Shown: positions 61,689 to 64,000 of the stretch, one piece after another
How the letters are laid out: every line of letters starts with the position of its first letter
Numbering within the stretch: the stretch's first letter is position 1
Source: Bacteroidota bacterium
Lineage (GTDB): Bacteria > Bacteroidota > Bacteroidia > 2-12-FULL-35-15
Assembly: GCA_025963725.1 (NCBI GenBank)
Contig: JAOQAE010000002.1
Coordinates: 310,001-374,000 of the forward strand
Direction of reading: 5' to 3'
DNA length: 64,000 nucleotides
Translations under genes and position numbers: made by a program
Notes under the pieces: model-generated
Seen by the model: only the letters and a program-made list of their open reading frames with translations
Databases searched by the model: none
What the model was told of the DNA's origin: nothing

Positions 61689-63149
61689 ATGAAAAAGATA
61701 TTGAGTGTATTTGCGATTGCGGGCATCGGCGGCTTAACGTCGCTTGGTGTCAGCCATTTATTGCAGGATGACTCTTCCACACAGGCATCCCTGCTTGGTT
61801 ATAAAGCACCCGTTAGCTATGTGAACATACCGGCCGGCCCTGAAGCTACCATCGATTTTACTGCTGCTGCAGAGCAATCGGTTCATTCGGTGGTGAACGT
61901 AAAAACCACCTACCCGCTACAGACAAGCCAGAGCCCCTATGTATACGACCCTTTCCGTGATTTCTTCGGGCAGCGCGCACCGCAGCACCAGGAAGCACCG
62001 ATGGCCACAGGCTCGGGCGTAATTGTGTCGCAGGACGGCTACATCATCACTAATAATCACGTGGTGGACGGCGCCGATAAGATTGAGATCACGCTCAACG
62101 ATAAAAGAACCTATGTTGCTGACGTGATCGGAAAAGACCCTACAACCGACCTTGCACTGCTGAAGATCAAGGAAACCAACCTTCCGTACATGAGCTACGG
62201 AAATTCCGATAATGTAAAAGTCGGAGAATGGGTATTGGCAGTGGGTAACCCGTTCAATCTCACATCCACGGTTACGGCCGGAATTGTGAGCGCGAAAGGA
62301 CGAAGCATCAACATCCTCGACAATGACCCTGCAAAAGGGCAGTTCCCGGTTGAATCATTTATCCAGACGGATGCTGCCGTAAACCCGGGTAACAGCGGCG
62401 GCGCCCTTGTGAATACAAAAGGCGAGCTGGTGGGGATCAACTCTGCCATTGCTTCCAACACAGGTTCCTATACCGGTTATTCCTTTGCGATCCCTGTAAA
62501 CATGGCGCGTAAAGTGGTTGCCGACCTGCTTGAGTTCGGTGCCGTGCAGCGTGCCTTCATCGGCGTAAGCATCCGCGACCTGGATGCGAAGCTGGCGCAG
62601 GAAAAAAGCATTAACGAGATCAAGGGTGTGTATGTTGAAGGCCTTTCTGCAGGCGGTTCCGGTGAGGAAGCCGGCATTAAGGAAGGCGACGTGATCACGA
62701 AAGTGGGCGAAGTGGATGTGAACAATGTGCCTGAGCTCCAGGAGCAGATCAGCCGCTTCCGTCCGGGAAACAAGATCACCATTACGCTTAAGCGCAATAA
62801 CCAGGAAAAGATCATCCCGCTGGTGCTGAAAAACAAGAACGGCAATACCGATGTGGTTGAAAAGCCCAAGGTGGAAGTTGTAAGTGCGCTGGGGGCAACA
62901 TTCGAAAATATTAATTCAGGCGATATGAAAAAGCTGGGGATCGAGAACGGACTTCGTGTAAATAAGCTTTCCGCCGGTAAATTGCTGAGCGCAGGCATTC
63001 GTGAAGGCTTTATCATCACCAATGTCGACAAGAAAAAGATCACTTCCGTAGAGGATATTAAAGCGGCGCTGGAGACGAAAAAAGGCGGTGTGCTCATCGA
63101 AGGAGTTTACCCGAATGGCATGCGCGCATACTACGGATTCGGGATGTAA
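61689..63149 (+). CDS. degP: Periplasmic serine protease, HtrA/DegP (Do) family
   Basis: 486 residues. N-terminal signal or membrane anchor (MKKILSVFAIAGIGGLTSLG). Trypsin-like triad H124 (TNNHVVDGAD), D154 (TTDLALLKI) and S236 (GNSGGAL). Two PDZ domains follow (about 285-375, with GVYVEGLSAGGSGEEAGIKEGD, and 395-480). It degrades or refolds damaged envelope proteins. Monocistronic with a strong terminator. Confidence 0.95.
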   Translation: MKKILSVFAIAGIGGLTSLGVSHLLQDDSSTQASLLGYKAPVSYVNIPAGPEATIDFTAAAEQSVHSVVNVKTTYPLQTSQSPYVYDPFRDFFGQRAPQHQEAPMATGSGVIVSQDGYIITNNHVVDGADKIEITLNDKRTYVADVIGKDPTTDLALLKIKETNLPYMSYGNSDNVKVGEWVLAVGNPFNLTSTVTAGIVSAKGRSINILDNDPAKGQFPVESFIQTDAAVNPGNSGGALVNTKGELVGINSAIASNTGSYTGYSFAIPVNMARKVVADLLEFGAVQRAFIGVSIRDLDAKLAQEKSINEIKGVYVEGLSAGGSGEEAGIKEGDVITKVGEVDVNNVPELQEQISRFRPGNKITITLKRNNQEKIIPLVLKNKNGNTDVVEKPKVEVVSALGATFENINSGDMKKLGIENGLRVNKLSAGKLLSAGIREGFIITNVDKKKITSVEDIKAALETKKGGVLIEGVYPNGMRAYYGFGM

Positions 63150-63189
63150 AGATTTATGCCAATGGCAAATGGGCCGTTGATCGACAAAA

Positions 63190-63216
63190 AGAGCCTCTTT
63201 ACAGAGGCTTTTTTGT
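63190..63216 (+). terminator. degP terminator
   Basis: AGCCTCT (63192-63198) pairs with AGAGGCT (63203-63209), followed by a run of T. Confidence 0.85.
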
Positions 63217-63307
63217 GCTTGGTCTAATATATTATAATTCACTGAAAATCAATTGCTTATAAAGATTTTTTTATGTAAAATAAATGCCGTGATCCAGCGT
63301 TTTAAAG

Positions 63308-63315
63308 TATCTTTG
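63308..63315 (+). promoter_or_regulatory. rpoD -7 box
   Basis: TATCTTTG, 39 nt before the ATG at 63355. I see no clear -33 element. Confidence 0.5.
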
Positions 63316-63354
63316 TACCGATTTTTAAATCAAATTAAACACTCCAACAAAAAA

Positions 63355-64000
63355 TGAGACAACTCAAAATAACCAAATCAATCACCAACCGCGAAAGTGC
63401 ATCCCTTGATAAATACCTTCAGGAGATAGGGCGGGAGGAATTGATCAATGCAGATGAAGAAGTAATTTTAGCGAAGAAGATCAGAGAAGGTGACCAGGCT
63501 GCTTTGGAAAAACTGACGAAGTCAAATCTTCGTTTCGTTGTATCTGTTGCCAAACAATATCAAAACCAGGGCTTAAGCCTTCCCGATCTGATCAACGAAG
63601 GGAATTTAGGCCTTATCAAAGCCGCCAAGCGTTTCGATGAGACCCGCGGCTTTAAATTCATTTCCTACGCAGTATGGTGGATCCGCCAGTCGATCCTCCA
63701 GGCTTTAGCTGAACAGTCGCGTATCGTACGTTTACCGTTGAACCAGGTTGGTTCACTGAACAAGATCAATAAAGCATTTTCCAAGCTGGAGCAGGAATTT
63801 GAGCGTGAGCCAAGCGCCGAAGAATTATCCGAGCTCCTCGAATTACCGCAGGATAAAGTGGCAGACACGATGCGCGTTTCCGGACGCCACGTATCAATGG
63901 ATGCCCCTTTTGTGAACGGTGAAGAGAACAGCCTGTTGGACGTGCTCGTGAACCACGATTCACCGCGTGCCGATAACGGGCTGCTGAACGAATCCTTACA
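63355..64000 (+). CDS. rpoD: RNA polymerase primary sigma factor, 5' part
   Basis: The frame is open to the window end; about 215 residues are visible and the C-terminus (regions 3-4) is cut off. Region 1.2 is [15 protein letters not shown], region 2 contains [36 protein letters not shown] and [20 protein letters not shown], and region 3 begins near [11 protein letters not shown]. Region 1.1 is absent, as is typical for the Bacteroidetes sigma-ABfr type that reads -33 TTTG / -7 TAnnTTTG promoters. This matches the boxes seen across the window. Confidence 0.96.

Noticed and set aside
1-64000. tRNA genes, insertion sequences, prophage or integrative elements
   Set aside because: I found no cloverleaf-like sequence, transposase, integrase or phage gene; short divergent repeats are the only mobile-looking DNA.

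Overview
The window looks like ordinary chromosome of a Bacteroidetes (Bacteroidota) bacterium. The evidence is a primary sigma factor that begins directly at region 1.2, many TAnnTTTG (-7) promoter boxes and few Shine-Dalgarno sequences, a type IX secretion C-terminal sorting domain, a type A RNase P RNA, a ComEC with a degraded beta-lactamase-like tail, and families typical of the phylum (DoxX/BT_3928-like, DUF1599, DUF6624, Smr/DUF2027, a bacterial ComA-like phosphosulfolactate synthase). Nearly all of it is coding, at roughly 50% GC. I see no transposase, integrase, phage gene, CRISPR array or tRNA. Only the first 0.7 kb is clearly AT-rich and accessory-looking.

Layout: 0-1.2 kb, the tail of a truncated AT-rich gene and a stand-alone response regulator. 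1.4-8.2 kb, gyrA plus a periplasmic TPR gene, divergent from clpC. 8.2-12.7 kb, a repeat cluster, a small secreted protein, a lipid A acyltransferase - haem lipoprotein - rarA run, a Cys-rich secreted protein and rnpB. 12.7-19.4 kb, a tandem intergenic repeat, an Smr protein divergent from a lipoprotein phosphatase/phosphodiesterase, comEC, a YbjN protein, a carboxypeptidase-regulatory-like protein and plsY. 19.4-29.3 kb, a compact minus-strand run of DUF1599 - DoxX - ABC permease - DUF6624 - tpiA - prmA - a 1492-residue secreted protein - plsY. 29.4-36.9 kb, folP, a T9SS haem-motif protein, AraC regulator plus metallo-hydrolase, histidine kinase, cysteine desulfurase and glmM. 37-53.4 kb, mostly plus strand: TPR protein, ComA homologue, rhodanese, DedA, AAA ATPase, aroE, uvrB, recQ, mpg, RlmI-like methyltransferase, HIT protein and DEAD-box helicase. 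53.6-61.5 kb, phosphohexomutase, DUF4328, and an operon of a membrane-anchored protein - dapF - unknown - GNAT - multihaem TPR cytochrome - mltG. 61.7-64 kb, htrA/degP and the start of rpoD.

Themes are housekeeping: DNA topology and repair (gyrA, rarA, uvrB, recQ, mpg, Smr), envelope and lipid building (lpxL-like, plsY, mltG, dapF, glmM), protein quality control (clpC, htrA) and central metabolism (tpiA, aroE, folP). The least explained material is (i) five or so families of dispersed palindromic intergenic repeats, several with near-identical copies tens of kilobases apart; (ii) an AAA ATPase gene whose -7 box abuts an array of alternating GGTAT/ATACC half-sites; (iii) -7 boxes only 3-5 nt upstream of several start codons, suggesting leaderless mRNAs; (iv) the giant secreted protein; (v) the AT-rich gene cut by the left edge. 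I did not find a convincing new multi-gene system. Most of the window is well-known core genome.
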